Source: Notamacropus eugenii (lineage: Eukaryota; Chordata; Mammalia; Diprotodontia; Macropodidae). From it: 64,000 bases of DNA. Positions 23,201 through 31,389 of this stretch are shown in pieces. Under the pieces are notes generated by a model. The model was not told where the DNA came from. It did not search any database and was given only the letters and a program-made list of their open reading frames with translations. The translations under genes were made by a program, and so were the position numbers. How positions within the stretch are numbered: position 1 is the first letter of the stretch; each line of letters begins with the position of its first letter. The stretch is taken from NCBI RefSeq assembly GCF_028372415.1, contig NC_092874.1, positions 114,658,744 to 114,722,743 of the forward strand, read 5' to 3'.

Positions 23201-23256
23201 CTGCTTCCATGGATGGCAAGATCAAGTTGGCAACCCTGCTGGCTCAGAAATTCTGA
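5074..23256 (+). CDS. WDR91: WDR91, C-terminal 450 residues in nine exons (5' part outside window)
   Basis: WDR91 is a RAB7 effector that works with WDR81 to restrain PI3-kinase complex activity during endosome maturation. That role is known for the family. I joined exons 5074-5232, 6487-6680, 9015-9165, 11266-11360, 17116-17284, 20047-20155, 21076-21188, 22066-22263 and 23092-23256. The total of 1353 nt is 450 codons plus TGA, with phases that match at every junction. The product matches the human protein (747 aa, from memory) from the linker after the coiled coil to the C-terminus. It includes [51 protein letters not shown] and [20 protein letters not shown]. The C-terminal part forms a WD40 propeller. 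Differences from human: the end reads ATLLAQKF instead of TTLLAHKASL, and SSDEKVLES replaces GGDEKVLES. The N-terminal LisH-like and coiled-coil exons were not found and should lie before base 1. Confidence 0.96.
5632..5835 (+). repeat. Local duplication, copy 2
   Basis: This is the second copy of the segment at 3795-3996, about 97% identical. Similarity starts at CACTTAG and stops sharply after GAGGAAAAAT. No element-like ends or target duplications were obvious. Confidence 0.9.
6238..6432 (+). mobile_element. L1 3' UTR end, sense
   Basis: It shows the marsupial L1 terminal sequence, with GGGGAGAGGGGAGGGAGAG, TTTGGAACTCAAAGTTTTAC, GAATGTTGACAGC and TACATGTAATTGGAAAG, then an A-rich end. It sits just upstream of the WDR91 exon at 6487. 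Confidence 0.75.
6487..6680 (+). CDS. WDR91: WDR91 exon, linker into propeller ([21 protein letters not shown])
   Basis: This 194-nt exon starts in phase 0 and ends after two bases of an Arg codon. The acceptor is GAGATAG and has a weak polypyrimidine tract. The donor is CAG|GTGAGT. It encodes [19 protein letters not shown], then the strongly conserved [19 protein letters not shown], which precedes the first blade of the propeller. Confidence 0.93.
7105..8385 (-). mobile_element. L1 3' half (ORF2 C-terminus plus 3' UTR), antisense
   Basis: This is the best-preserved antisense L1 in the window. Minus-strand frames give [34 protein letters not shown] and [20 protein letters not shown]. These match the human L1 ORF2 C-terminal wording CTRMFIAALFTIAKTWNQ and MKKCSSSLAIREMQIKTTMR. 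It is 5'-truncated and the frames are broken. Confidence 0.88.
9015..9165 (+). CDS. WDR91: WDR91 exon, first WD40 blade
   Basis: This 151-nt exon completes the split Arg codon and ends in phase 0. It encodes [20 protein letters not shown] followed by the [19 protein letters not shown] segment. VDGVIKVW is a standard WD40 D-strand ending. The acceptor is TCTCCTTTAG and the donor CTG|GTGAGT. Confidence 0.95.
9480..9762 (+). pseudogene. 7SL (SRP) RNA pseudogene, diverged
   Basis: The stretch can be aligned by eye with 7SL RNA in order: GAGCATGGTGG near the 5' end, GGCTGAGGCAAGCAGAG, then GGGTATCTGCACTAAG (7SL GGGTGTCCGCACTAAG), GGCACCAGCATAGT, GTAGGGGACCCCCAGACTGC (GCGGGGGACCACCAGGTTGC), GGAGGGGTAAGC, CCTAGGTCAGAAACAGCAGG, and TGGGCAAGATTGGGGAGGCCC for the 3' end. 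Part of the 3' half is missing between these last two. It sits in a WDR91 intron. It is too diverged to be a working gene. It is a retro-copy of 7SL itself and is not Alu or B1, which marsupials lack. Confidence 0.8.
10438..10690 (+). mobile_element. Marsupial tRNA-headed SINE
   Basis: Head: GGGCAACTAGATGGCACAGT, GGATAGAG. Body: AGCTGTGTGACCTTGGGCAA. Tail: GGCAAACCACTCCTGTATC and AACAATGAGAACAACA. Confidence 0.85.
10790..11035 (+). mobile_element. Marsupial tRNA-headed SINE, second in tandem
   Basis: It has the same head-body-tail order (GTGCCTCAGTAGATAGAGTG; TGTGTGACCCTGGGCAAGTC; CACAAAGAGTTGGACAC). It lies about 100 bases after the previous copy in the same orientation. Confidence 0.82.
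11266..11360 (+). CDS. WDR91: WDR91 exon, second WD40 blade
   Basis: This 95-nt exon runs from phase 0 to a split CG|G Arg codon. It encodes [19 protein letters not shown] and [13 protein letters not shown]. The acceptor is TTTGCCTCCCCAG and the donor CG|GTGAGC. Confidence 0.95.
11480..13205 (-). mobile_element. Mosaic of antisense L1 3' fragments with L3 and SINE insertions
   Basis: L1 3'-region wording is visible at about 11640-11715, 11905-12005, 12025-12235, 12460-12780 and 12790-13205. An L3/CR1 piece occupies about 11720-11895, and the 3' part of a marsupial SINE 12240-12460. Boundaries are approximate. Confidence 0.6.
12240..12460 (+). mobile_element. 3' part of a marsupial SINE inserted in L1
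   Basis: It shares CATCTCCAGTCGTCCTGATG, GATCCAGATGACTCAGGAG, and TGAGAATGAAGGACAAAC with the copies at 28195-28385 (minus) and 58853-59160 (plus). Confidence 0.75.
13290..15470 (-). mobile_element. L3/CR1 LINE, antisense, split by an L1 insertion
   Basis: Antisense L3 wording runs in order: TTCTGGGAGCTGTAATTGTT near 13450, the TCATTTTGAGCTTGTTTGTA region near 13790, TGGGGTCACTTCAATAGAGA near 14080, then after 14925 ACTGGGACATTTTGAGTCTC and AGGTGACTTGAACTTATTTA. The gap at 14340-14925 is an antisense L1 3' end, so the L1 landed in an older L3. This L3 is unusually long for a remnant of such age. Confidence 0.7.
14340..14925 (-). mobile_element. L1 3' fragment nested in L3
   Basis: Antisense L1 wording (ATGGTACCATAATATTCTAT, TTGCTGGGTCAGTCACAAAG, CATGTTGCTCTCCATAAACC) interrupts the L3 sequence that continues on both sides. 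Confidence 0.6.
15480..16710 (-). mobile_element. HAL1-like (ORF1-only L1) 3' region, antisense
   Basis: Read on the minus strand, it begins with the end of the ORF1-like region (CTACCCAGCAAAACCGAGTA) and continues into a long purine-rich untranslated part with GAGACCTTTTTCAGCATTAG and a large embedded microsatellite. The same kind of element in sense orientation occurs at about 57780-58640. The family name is from recall of the wording, so it is moderate confidence. Confidence 0.5.
16280..16436. repeat. (CATA/TATG)n and (GCAT)n microsatellite
   Basis: This is a run of ACAT/ATAC units followed by GTAT and GCATGCATGCATGCATGCAT units. It switches from CA-rich to TG-rich, so the two halves are partly inverted copies and could fold into a cruciform. 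It is embedded in the HAL1-like element. Confidence 0.85.
17116..17284 (+). CDS. WDR91: WDR91 exon, third WD40 blade
   Basis: This 169-nt exon completes the Arg codon and ends in phase 0. It encodes [17 protein letters not shown] and [14 protein letters not shown], both matching the human protein. The acceptor is CTTTGTTGTAG and the donor CAG|GTACAT. The upstream intron is the longest between the WDR91 exons in this window and is almost entirely old LINE sequence. Confidence 0.95.
17285..18860. other. WDR91 intron without recognised features
   Basis: About 1.6 kb of AT-rich intron. I saw no confident exon, RNA gene or transposon in it. Confidence 0.5.
18860..19290 (+). mobile_element. L2 3' end interrupted by a CT-rich microsatellite
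   Basis: L2 wording flanks the tract (CTTCTTTCAAGTCTAAGTTG before, GGAGCTCCTTGAAGGCTGAG and GAGTGAGCACTTAAGAAATG after). Bases of about 18935-19085 are CTCTCT/CCCTCT repeats. Confidence 0.65.
19558..19590. repeat. (CAC)n trinucleotide tract
   Basis: A short run of CAC/ACC units with one ATC interruption in a WDR91 intron. Confidence 0.8.
19612..19800 (+). repeat. MIR-type SINE
   Basis: Sense MIR wording: TTTGGAGTCAGAGGACTTTG, GGTCACTTAACCTCTGAGG, ACCTCTGAGGTCTCTTTCTA. Confidence 0.7.
20047..20155 (+). CDS. WDR91: WDR91 exon, fourth WD40 blade
   Basis: This 109-nt exon runs from phase 0 to phase 1 (split Asp). It encodes [18 protein letters not shown] then [14 protein letters not shown]. 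The acceptor is TCTTTCTTACAG and the donor TTTG|GTGAGT. The human protein is near-identical here. Confidence 0.95.
21076..21188 (+). CDS. WDR91: WDR91 exon, fifth WD40 blade
   Basis: This 113-nt exon completes the Asp codon and ends in phase 0. It encodes [20 protein letters not shown] and [16 protein letters not shown]. The acceptor is TTGTTTTCTCAG and the donor AAG|GTAGGT. Confidence 0.95.
21695..22030 (-). mobile_element. L1/HAL1 3' fragment, antisense
   Basis: A diverged antisense LINE 3' region with CACTATATCCTTCTCCTC and TCATATCTCTTCTTTAGG wording, immediately upstream of the WDR91 exon at 22066. Confidence 0.4.
22066..22263 (+). CDS. WDR91: WDR91 exon, fifth/sixth WD40 blade
   Basis: This 198-nt exon is phase 0 at both ends. 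It begins [20 protein letters not shown] and ends with [16 protein letters not shown]. The acceptor is TTTGTAATTCTAG and the donor AAG|GTAACA. Confidence 0.95.
23092..23256 (+). CDS. WDR91: WDR91 terminal coding exon
   Basis: This exon carries 54 codons plus TGA and starts in phase 0 after a TTGTCTTCCTTTGCAG acceptor. It encodes [20 protein letters not shown] then [15 protein letters not shown]. The final blade is complete. The C-terminal tail is slightly shorter than, and different from, the human AHKASL ending. Confidence 0.95.
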   Translation: MSSDEKVLESCLSLGGHRAPVVTVDWCTAMDCGTCLTASMDGKIKLATLLAQKF

Positions 23257-23369
23257 TGGGACACTGAACCAGGGAAGCATTATAGAATGCTTATGGAATC
23301 AGTATTAGCATGAGGTTGAGATCACGGACTGGGAAAGAGGAGATAGAGAGAGACTGGCAGGTTTATTAC

Positions 23370-23375
23370 AATAAA
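23370..23375 (+). terminator. Candidate WDR91 polyadenylation signal AATAAA
   Basis: AATAAA lies 114 bases after the WDR91 stop codon, within GTTTATTACAATAAATTGTC. It is the first canonical signal downstream. A longer 3' UTR cannot be ruled out. Confidence 0.45.
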
Positions 23376-23548
23376 TTGTCAGCTAGCTGGGGAACATGTG
23401 GAGCAGGAGGCCAGAAAACTATTGGTCCAGGATACGCACAGACTCTAATGTTGCCCCAAGCTCCCACTGGACTATTGCAAGTGGCTCAAAAAGACAGATT
23501 TCTGGTGACTTTTGCTCTGATTCCTGTGAACCTTGACAGTATTTTGTG

Positions 23549-24208
23549 TATAGACAGTTCTTGCTTTTAAGTAAATGAACCCTTCCGCAAAAATCTACTT
23601 AAAGCGATTTTTCCATAATGCAGATTTGCCATGGACACAGGGAAGGGAGGGAGAGGAGCAGGAAGGACCTCCCCCCCAGCACCTGTGGAGGGAGGCGGCC
23701 AGCACACAGTTGAAGGACTCATGGGGCCAGAGACAGAGAAGTGAGAACAGGGAGGAACATGCAGGGGTCAAGGCCAGCTAGGTGAGGTCCTGGCTGGAAC
23801 CAAGAGGAGGAACACTTGGGAAGCAGACAGGTGGGGTCTGGACAAGAACACAGACAGGAGAGGATGGGAGCCAGAAACAGATACATGGCTATCCAGGTCA
23901 GGGCCGGGGACACGTGGGTGCTTGGAGCATGGCAAAGATCTTCTATCTTGGTGCCAGGTGTGGCAGTGGTGGTCTGCGTGTCTGTTCTCCTTTTGCTTGG
24001 AGGATTGGGGTATTGGTTGTTTCTTGGTGTGTGTGGGGGGCGTGATGCCAAGGAGCAGGAGCAGAGAGAGAGCAAGAGAGAAGGAACATAGTACTGTACA
24101 GTTAACACAAGTGTTTTCTGGGATGTGGATTTCTTTCAGAATTTTTTATATAAAGTCAAATTTGCATAATGTGAATTTATATAAAGCAAGAACTTTCTGT
24201 ATATTTAT
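23549..24208. mobile_element. Tigger-like DNA transposon remnant with GC-rich interior
   Basis: The ends are inverted copies: CAGTTCTTGCTTTTAAGTAA at the left, and at the right the reverse complement AAGTTCTTGCTTTATATAAA, both flanked by TA. Inner matches (CATAATGCAGATTTGCC at left, CAAATTTGCATAATGTG at right) extend the pairing. The interior (about 23630-24100) is GC- and purine-rich and has no transposase I could recognise, so it is a non-autonomous derivative. Confidence 0.6.
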
Positions 24209-24539
24209 ACATTTCTTTTCTCCTCCCTTTCTTAAAAGAATATTGTTCTCACTGAGGTGTCTTTCTATAGAAGTGGAATGGAAAAGAAGCTCCTTCAGTG
24301 AGTGACCCTTGGTTGTGATCCCTTTACATTATTCAGAAAGCAGAAGTATTGTCTTGGGAGCTTAACCGTCTCCTTACTGCCCCAGATAGAAGCATTAAGA
24401 CGAAACATGGTAGTGTGGTGTATAGTGGATAGTGCTGGGTTTGAACAGCAGGATGGTAGTTTAGTCCTGCCTCTGATGTTTACTATCTGTGTGACCCTGG
24501 GCAAGTCACTCTGAGCCTCAGTAACTTATCTACTAGCTT

Positions 24540-25070
24540 TTAGATTGGTGGCAGTCTGTATGAGTGGGGGATTTCACACACTGATGAAATCTCAGATCTT
24601 TAAATATGTGTGTTACATAAACGGTGAACTTTCCATAGTATCTGTCAGACTAAAGAGGTTTGAGGTGTTGGTTTATTATAGAGGTGAGGCTGTTTATATA
24701 ACTCACAATCTATAATTACTCACTTGCTCTCCATTCCACATGTGCACCTGTCTATATATATGTTCTCTAATGCCACTTATACTTTGGACTATCCTAGATG
24801 AAAGGTTTATTTTTCTGCTCACAAAACTTTGTGAGGGGATGTAGTTTCCTCTCCTGTGGGAAAGAGATGTATAGCAGATCTAAGGCGGACCTAAGACCTT
24901 TGGCTTGTAGCTGCCTATCTGTAGCAGACCATGGTACCTGTTTTCCCAGGACTGTTTCCACTCAGCCCCATGATTCCATGTATTCCTGTTGGTGGTTGTC
25001 TTATACCTGCTAGCTCATGAGGATCAGTAGCACCAGGACTTGCATTTTGATTCTCCTAACCCCCATTTCT
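24540..25070. other. Intergenic, nothing recognised
   Basis: Between a SINE/MIR piece (about 24405-24530) and an antisense MIR (about 25075-25215). No exon or element is recognised. Confidence 0.4.
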
Positions 25071-25439
25071 TGTGTGCAGATAGAAGAGTACTGTCTTCAC
25101 CCATTTGCAGTTAAAGGAATAGAGGAAGATGGTGATTTGTCCAGATGGTGAAATTCGGTGGCAGAGCTCAGACTAGAAGCCAGGTTTCTTGTTGCCCAGG
25201 TGCTGGTACTACAACTAACTAGTTCAGCAACTAACAGTCATTAAGCAAGTCTGATTTGTGTCTTTGAATTCCACGTTCCTTAGTCAGGCTTATAGTCCCT
25301 TCATATGCTAAAAGTAGAAAACAGTTCCCTCCTCCTCTTCCCTGGCCTGTGGGCCAGGGGAAATAGCCCAATGGTACTGTTGTCACAGCTATTGCAGTGA
25401 GGAGTGAAGTCAGCAAGTCCGGAATTTGTATAGATGACT

Positions 25440-25715
25440 GGTGAAATAATAATGATAATAGTTAAATGTTAAAGTTAAAATGTTAAAACATTAAAGTTTG
25501 CAAAGCACTTTACATGTGTTCTCATTCAGTTCTTACAAAGTCTCTGAGGGTAGGTACAATTGTTCTCTCCATTTTACAGATGAGGAAATGGACCAAGAGA
25601 GGTAACTTAGTAACTTAGCCCAGGGTCACACAGCTGGTGAATGTCTGAGGCTGAATTGGAACTCAACTTCTTGACCCCAAGTCTAGAGCTCTTTCCACTC
25701 TCTACCTGGTATTGC
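25440..25715 (-). repeat. MIR-type SINE, antisense
   Basis: Antisense MIR core: CATTTTACAGATGAGGAAAT, GCCCAGGGTCACACAGCTGG, AACTCAACTTCTTGACC. Confidence 0.75.
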
Positions 25716-26214
25716 CATTGAATTGGCTCCTTAAAGGGATCAACTGGGAGGTGACGGCTATTGAGGCTGACAAGGCATATACACATCCACCCTATCTCTC
25801 CACTGCCAGAGGTTGGGCTGGTTCTAACTCAGTTCTGGGGCTGGGCGGTGCCTCAGGTTTCATTGCCTCTTAGTTATCCATGCTCTTATGGCTACAGGGA
25901 AATGGAGAACAAATCTAGGGCTTTGTCCTGCTTGGGGAGGAGGGAAAAGTGAAAGAATTTAAATACTGAACCTGCATTTGAGCAAGCTTGAATGTGAAGT
26001 GGAGAGGCGTATTCCATTTCCTGGATATTAGTGGGATGTTGACTATTGACCACCTCCCTCTTGAGAATACATTCTCTTGCCTTCTTCTTGAAGGACACAT
26101 TCACATCATACATATTCTGATTCTTCCCCCCACCCCAAGTGTAGGAAAATCAAGGGAAGATATTTTCTTTTGATAATTTTTTTTTCCCTTCCCCTTTGTT
26201 GAAGTGGTAACTGT

Positions 26215-27220
26215 TTCTGTCAAGGCCCCCCATCACCCTCCTTGTCTTAAAACTTAGGTACTACTCTTGATCCTTCTTAACCTCCCTCATCGAAACTACT
26301 CATCAACTTCTTTTCATTTCTCCTTGATAGTCTCTCTTGAATCTTCCTCCTCCCATTTGAAAAAAAAAATCCCATTTGCCTTAGTTTATCTGTAGCTAAG
26401 AAAACATGGCATATTGGGTAGAGTGTTAGCATTGGAGTCATGAAGATGTAGGAAATCTCGCCTTTGAAGAAGATTACCTGTTTGATCTAGGTTGAGCTAC
26501 CTAACTCTCAAGTCTCAGGCCACTTATTAACCCCTACCAAGTTATTGACAGGTTGTAATGTGTATTGGTGTTTCACTGATAAACCACAGATCCTTCAGGC
26601 ATCCAGTCAAGTGGATGTGCCATCTTGAGAAGAACAGTCGTGTATTTCCATTCTACACTCCCCTTTGGGTTAACCCCTCCAATCCTACCTACTGTGAGAG
26701 CATCCTGGTTCAGACTCTCATCTATCACCTTCTTCCTGTTCTATAATCTACACTGCACACTGCTGGTTCACGTCTTAATGGGGCTTGCAGCTCCGTCCTA
26801 ACTCCTTTGTGACTTCCCATTACCTACTTATGTTCCTTAATACTGGTTTTGAAGACTCTCTACAATCTGATGTTAAGAGCCACCTTTTCCAGGCTGCTGA
26901 ACTGGGCTCATTTTCCATTCTTGTTCTTCACTCTCCTGTCTCTACCTCTTCAAGAACCAATCTCTTATCTGCCTCATGAAGTCTTCCTTCTTGGATTCCC
27001 CCACTGCTTTCCTTCAGATATCTTGTGCCCCCCCTCCCCCTTTGTTTTATGGTGAGAGAGGGACTCTTTGCACTTCACAATTCTGCCTTGTATTACAGTC
27101 CCTAGTCCCTTATCTCCCTTCCCACTTCCCTTTTTTTAAATGTGTAAGCTCCTTGTGAGCAAGGGCTGCATTGTTTTTCACATTTGTATCTCAGTGCCTT
27201 GCACTTAATAAAATCTTAAT
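26215..27220 (+). mobile_element. L2 LINE, with a SINE inserted at about 26390-26530
   Basis: L2 wording covers GGTACTACTCTTGATCC early and AAGCTCCTTGTGAGCAAGGG, CTTGCACTTAATAAAATC at the 3' end. A diverged SINE (GGGTAGAGTGTTAGCATTGG) interrupts it. Confidence 0.7.
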
Positions 27221-27487
27221 AAACAAATTGAATTTATTGAATTATGTGACTGATAACCAGTGGCTTCACAGGGCACTGAAGGATGGCAGCTTCCAGGTAC
27301 GTGTATTGAAATTCTTTGCATTGCCTAAGAAGTTTAATCCTGAGGGGTTTTGTGTTCTGGTTCAGTAAGAAACAAAAATGTTTTGTTTGGCAAACACAGA
27401 GTTAGTCTTACCTATATTCACAGATGTTAAAACTTGCTTCCGTTCCTTGGGGTGCTATTCTATTTTAGGGGATTAGAAAGCAGCTCC

Positions 27488-27705
27488 CTCTGAGGCAGCT
27501 AGGTGTCCTGGAGTCAGGATGCCCTGAGTTCAAATTTGACCTTGGAGTCTTACTAGCTTTGTGACCCTGGGTGAATCACTTAACCTCTGCCTTAGTTTTC
27601 TCAACTGTAAAATATGGATTAACAGCATCTACCTCGCAGGGTTGCTGTGAAGATAAAATGAGACCATATTTGTGAAGGCCCTTTCTAACACTTATCCCTC
27701 ACTCC
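27488..27705 (+). repeat. MIR/marsupial SINE
   Basis: GAGGCAGCTAGGTGTCCTGG head, TTGTGACCCTGGGTGAATCA body, CAGGGTTGCTGTGAAGATAA end. Confidence 0.75.
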
Positions 27706-28194
27706 TTCCCCTTATTTCATACCATAGTTGCTTCGGTGAAGCCTTTGGAACTGTGTTTCTCTGGCCAAAGTATACTTCAACCCAGTGAAAAATCCAAAAT
27801 TTGTGCAGTGGTTTGCCCTATGAAGCTTAAAATATAAGCTTCAGGGCAGGAGCTGCCAGGAAGTAAGGCCATTGGCTTTTGCAGCTCAAATGTCTCAAGC
27901 CCTTTGAAGAGCAATTAATATGCCTGGCTCCTTCCAATCCTGGAACTTAAAAAGAAGAGGTTGGGGAATCCAAGATACAAACACAGTTTAATGGCACTGA
28001 AGCTGCCTTCCCACAGCAACACCATACCTGTCATGCTAATGATAATCATGGAATTTGGTGGGCTATTCATTTTACCCCAAGGCAGAGGCAGGAGATTGGG
28101 GTATTCCAGTCCTCCCTCGTTTTAGAAGGAACATCAGGAAAAAATAAATTATGAGATAAGTTTATGATGAAATTAATAATTAATAAAGTTTAGT

Positions 28195-28385
28195 GAAATT
28201 GCTGTTTGTCTTTCGTTGTTGGAGAGGACCATGACATCAGGAAGGTGATGCTGTGGACTTGCAAGTGAACTGGATTTAAGTGAGAGAGGGCTGTGCAGTC
28301 ACCAGCCTCATTCTCTGTGGAGCCTTCTGGGTCCAGTGGCAAGACAGAGATCAGGACAACTGGTGATTTGGACATTTTTTCCACC
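28195..28385 (-). mobile_element. 3' part of marsupial SINE, antisense
   Basis: Reverse-complement copy of the same tail seen at 12240-12460: GTTTGTCTTTCGTTGTTG, ACCATGACATCAGGAAGG, GGTCCAGTGGCAAGACAG. Confidence 0.75.
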
Positions 28386-28729
28386 TGATTTCTCTATAGC
28401 ATAGAGAATAGAAAACAGTATAATTTGTAAGTTTTAAGTGTGGCACTATTGGCTGAAATGCTTTAGATTTTTGTAGAGCATTTTGTGTTTGTATTGCTAA
28501 GATTTCCTATGGTTTTTGCTTCTGTTTTGTAAAATCTTTCTTGAGTCAAGAAATAAGAAACCCCTGAATTCTGATATTCAGCGTTGCCTGAATACCTACG
28601 ATGCTCAGTTACTGGATGCTGGTAGTGGTAGGAAGGATGTAAAAATGAATACGGTGGCAGCCAACCCTTAGGAAAGATGATTTATCCGGATAGGCGCAGT
28701 ACAAGCCCGTATTTCTCCAGTGTCATGTA

Positions 28730-28908
28730 AGGGGACTTGTAGCTCAGCTCAGTCGTTTCCAGTGCTGTCAGACTGACCCCATTTGGGGTTTTCTGGGCAC
28801 GTCCTGGAGTCGGTTGCCATTTCCTTCCCCAACTGCTTTTACAGACGAGGAGAGGAAGGCAAGCACGTGACTGGCTCAGGGTCACACGGTGCTCCTGACT
28901 CCGGCCCC
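28730..28908 (-). mobile_element. Marsupial SINE, antisense, at CpG-island edge
   Basis: Antisense tail and core: CCATTTGGGGTTTTCTGGGC, CAGGGTCACACGGTGCTCC. It ends in an 18-base C run (28911-28928). It is CpG-richer than other copies, perhaps because it sits beside the unmethylated island. Confidence 0.7.
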
Positions 28909-28910
28909 AG

Positions 28911-28928
28911 CCCCCCCCCCCCCCCCCC
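28911..28928. repeat. Poly-C tract (18)
   Basis: Uninterrupted 18 C between an antisense SINE and the CYREN CpG island. Two other long C runs lie at 41199-41213 and 48163-48179. Confidence 0.95.
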
Positions 28929-28984
28929 AGCCGGTGCGAGGAGTAAGTGGTGTGGAGGACTTTGGACAGCTTTGGCTGCCAGGA

Positions 28985-29990
28985 CTAGAGGGTGTTTTGG
29001 TGAAGTCCGAGCAGAGCGGGGGTGGGTGAGGCACGAGTAAAGGGGAAAGTGAATGGAGGCCTCGTCAAGTCCCGCAGAGCTAAGCTAGGGCCGGACCTCG
29101 GGAGGCCTCGAATGCCGCGCCAACGAGTTTGGATCTTCAACCGGTGGGCAACGTTTGGCAAAGCACCGAAGGACCGAAGGCTCCTGAGGGGAGTGACAGC
29201 CAAAAGAAACGTACGCTTGGGGGCCCAAGGAGTCTCCGGCTTTAGACTGAACGGCGCCTCCAGGCCTCGCAGAGTCCAGTGAGGCGGAAGGCCCGCCCCT
29301 TCACCTGGGAGGAACTCCCCGGAGGGGGAAGTGGGCGTGGCTCCCGGAAGCCGACGCCGAGGGTGGGGGGAGGAGTCCGCGGAAGCCGCACGGCCTCGTG
29401 TCCGCCGGCAGGGGGCGCCCCGTCCTCAGCGGCCGGAAGCAGCGGCCGCTCGCTCCTCGGAGCGGAGCCGCGACCTAGAGCCGGGCGGTGGAGAAAGTGC
29501 GGATCCGGGCGGGGTCCCAAGCCCGAGCAGCGTGGGAAGGTGTCGGAGCGGGGCCCAGGCTGAGCCTGCCCCGGCGTCGGGGACAGGAGAAGGCCGAGTA
29601 GGTGCCGCCGCTTGTGCTGGTTCGGGCCCGGGCGGGAGCCCTGGCCCTCCTCGGGACGCACAGGAGACCCCCACACCGGGAGCGGGGTGCTGGGCCAGAC
29701 GGCTCCCGGGCCTTCCCGGGCTCCTGCCACAGAGGGCATGGGGCGAAGCCGCCTCCTGCGGACTTAGCGCCTCCCGGCCCACGTGACCGCCCCGAGCGAG
29801 GCCCCCGATCGTCGGTGGGACCGTGGGAGGGCAGTGCAAGCTTCGTGGGAAGGCCCGCGGTCCGGTGCCGCGGGCTCGGGCCGGACCCTAGGAGCGGAGG
29901 GTGGGCCCCCGAGGTGCCGCCCTCCGAGGCAGCCGGCACCGAGCAGGCCCCCGCTGTGGGCGGAGCACCGGCGAGACCCTGCCCTGTTTA
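28985..29990 (+). promoter_or_regulatory. CpG island, probable CYREN promoter and first exon
   Basis: About 1 kb is GC-rich and dense in CpG, in strong contrast with the AT-rich surroundings. It lies 1.3 kb or more upstream of the first coding exon of CYREN, so it very likely holds the promoter and a non-coding first exon. Visible sites include GC boxes, several CCGGAAG ETS/GABP-type sites (for example 29433-29439), a CACGTG E-box at 29780-29785 and a CTCF-like core at 29405-29419. I could not fix the transcription start or the donor. Long open frames occur on both strands here, as expected in CpG-rich DNA where stop codons are rare. Confidence 0.8.
29405..29419 (+). promoter_or_regulatory. 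CTCF-like core motif in the CpG island
   Basis: CCGGCAGGGGGCGCC matches the CTCF core consensus CCASCAGGGGGCGCY at all but one position. It lies in the CYREN CpG island, between the WDR91 and CYREN bodies. This is a motif match only. Confidence 0.5.
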
Positions 29991-29994
29991 ACTC

Positions 29995-30180
29995 AGTAGG
30001 CCTAGGGCTGACTAACTGGCCCCATTTGGGGGTTTCTCAGCTCCTTCTGCAGCGTAAACTGAGGCAAATGTGGATAAGTGACTTGGCCAGGGCCACACAG
30101 CTAGGAAGTGCCTGGGGCAGCATTGAAGGCCAGTCTTCCGGACCCCTGGCCCAGCACTCCCTCTGTGCCAGCCAGCTGCC
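29995..30180 (-). mobile_element. Marsupial SINE, antisense, at the other CpG-island edge
   Basis: CCCCATTTGGGGGTTTCTCA, CCAGGGCCACACAGCTAGG and GGCCCAGCACTCCCTCTGTG are the antisense tail, core and head. Confidence 0.7.
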
Positions 30181-31246
30181 CTTACCTTCCGGGCATGGGG
30201 AAGGCAATCTCAGATCGAAGTTGTCGGGGAGTTGTTGGCCCAGGGTGTCAAGGGACCAGGCATTGGAAGAGGCCTGCAGAACGGAGGAGCTGAACCAGGT
30301 CTTGAAGGAAGCCAGGGAAACTTCCAGGAGATGGATATGAAGAGTGAGAAGGTCCTAGGCACAGACAGGCACAGCGAGGGAGTTGGGAGGTGGAGGTTAA
30401 GATTCAGCTGAGCAAACTTTCATTGTGTGTTGAGGGCATTTTTCTAGGGCCGTGGAGGCTAGGATTTCACTAAGGAGGTAGGACTGGGTCTTGCTCTTAA
30501 AAGATCTGGGAGAAGAGATTGAATTCAGTGAACATGTACAATTCCCCGGGCTAGTTTGGGAGGGTGGACCGAGAATTTAAAGACATGGTCCTTGTCCGTG
30601 AGCCACTGGTATAGTAGAGCCATAAACTCTAATAGATAAAAGGACACGATAAAGTCTTTTTAGGAAGAAAAGTGTGAACCTAGGAGTGGAGGCAAGAATG
30701 TTATGTTCTGAGACTAGTCAGTAGACCAGTTTGGCTAGATCTAGTGCCTAGAGCCTTAAAAAAAAAAAAAGACAGAAATCTGATGTGTTTAGGTAAACCA
30801 GAAGGAACCAGAAGAGAGAGAGAAAGAAGATACAAAAGAGGAAATGATTGATGGAACCAAGTCCCAGTCAACAGATGGGATCACTGAATCTTACACCCAA
30901 GGCCTCCACACAGATAGGGGACTAATAGCCAGATAAGCCCAAATGGAATCTTTTCCATGAAGTTGTCCTTCGTACAGTGGGCCAAAGAAGATCTCGTTTG
31001 AGCTCCCTCATCACTTTGCTATATCTCTGATGGTGCTTATTTTACTTGGGAGCATTGTCAGTCAAGATCACAAGCAGTCATTTTATGGGTCAGGCATTGT
31101 GCCAAGAATACAGACAGATTTGGCTTTTGTTACTCTGACAGGTGGTTCGTTTTTGCTGTTTTGAAACAGGGAGGCCATCAGTGGGCAATACATTTATCTG
31201 CGACACTTACCTGGGTCCTGAGCACTCTGCCAGGGAGTCTGGAGAG

Positions 31247-31389
31247 ATGGCAAATGCACAGTGTGAGAGTAAAAAGAGGGACCTTCCTCCATGGATGACA
31301 GCCCAGGTGGCTGTGAGAAAATCAGTGCCAATGTGGAGGCCAACTAAGAGGAGAAAAAGCACAGTGCAGTCAGCACATGCATCATCAAA
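31247..31389 (+). CDS. CYREN: CYREN first coding exon (N-terminal Ku-binding motif)
   Basis: ATG at 31247 opens MANAQCESKKRDLPPW, followed by MTAQVAVRKSVPMWRPTKRR. The exon ends after two bases of a codon, before GTGAGT. A plausible acceptor, TTGCTGTTTTGAAACAG, ends at 31169, so the exon begins with a short 5' UTR. In human CYREN the Trp of LPPW/LPSW contacts Ku80 (known of the family). Confidence 0.92.

Noticed and set aside
23575-24305. Multiple open frames after the WDR91 3' end
   Set aside because: They fall inside the TIR-bounded GC-rich element and lack recognisable domains.
29242-30340. Several overlapping open frames of 120-185 codons on both strands
   Set aside because: They lie in a CpG island where stop codons are scarce, and they are Ala/Pro/Arg/Gly-rich with no recognisable domain and no splice logic. 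The plus-strand 185-codon frame runs on into a SINE.
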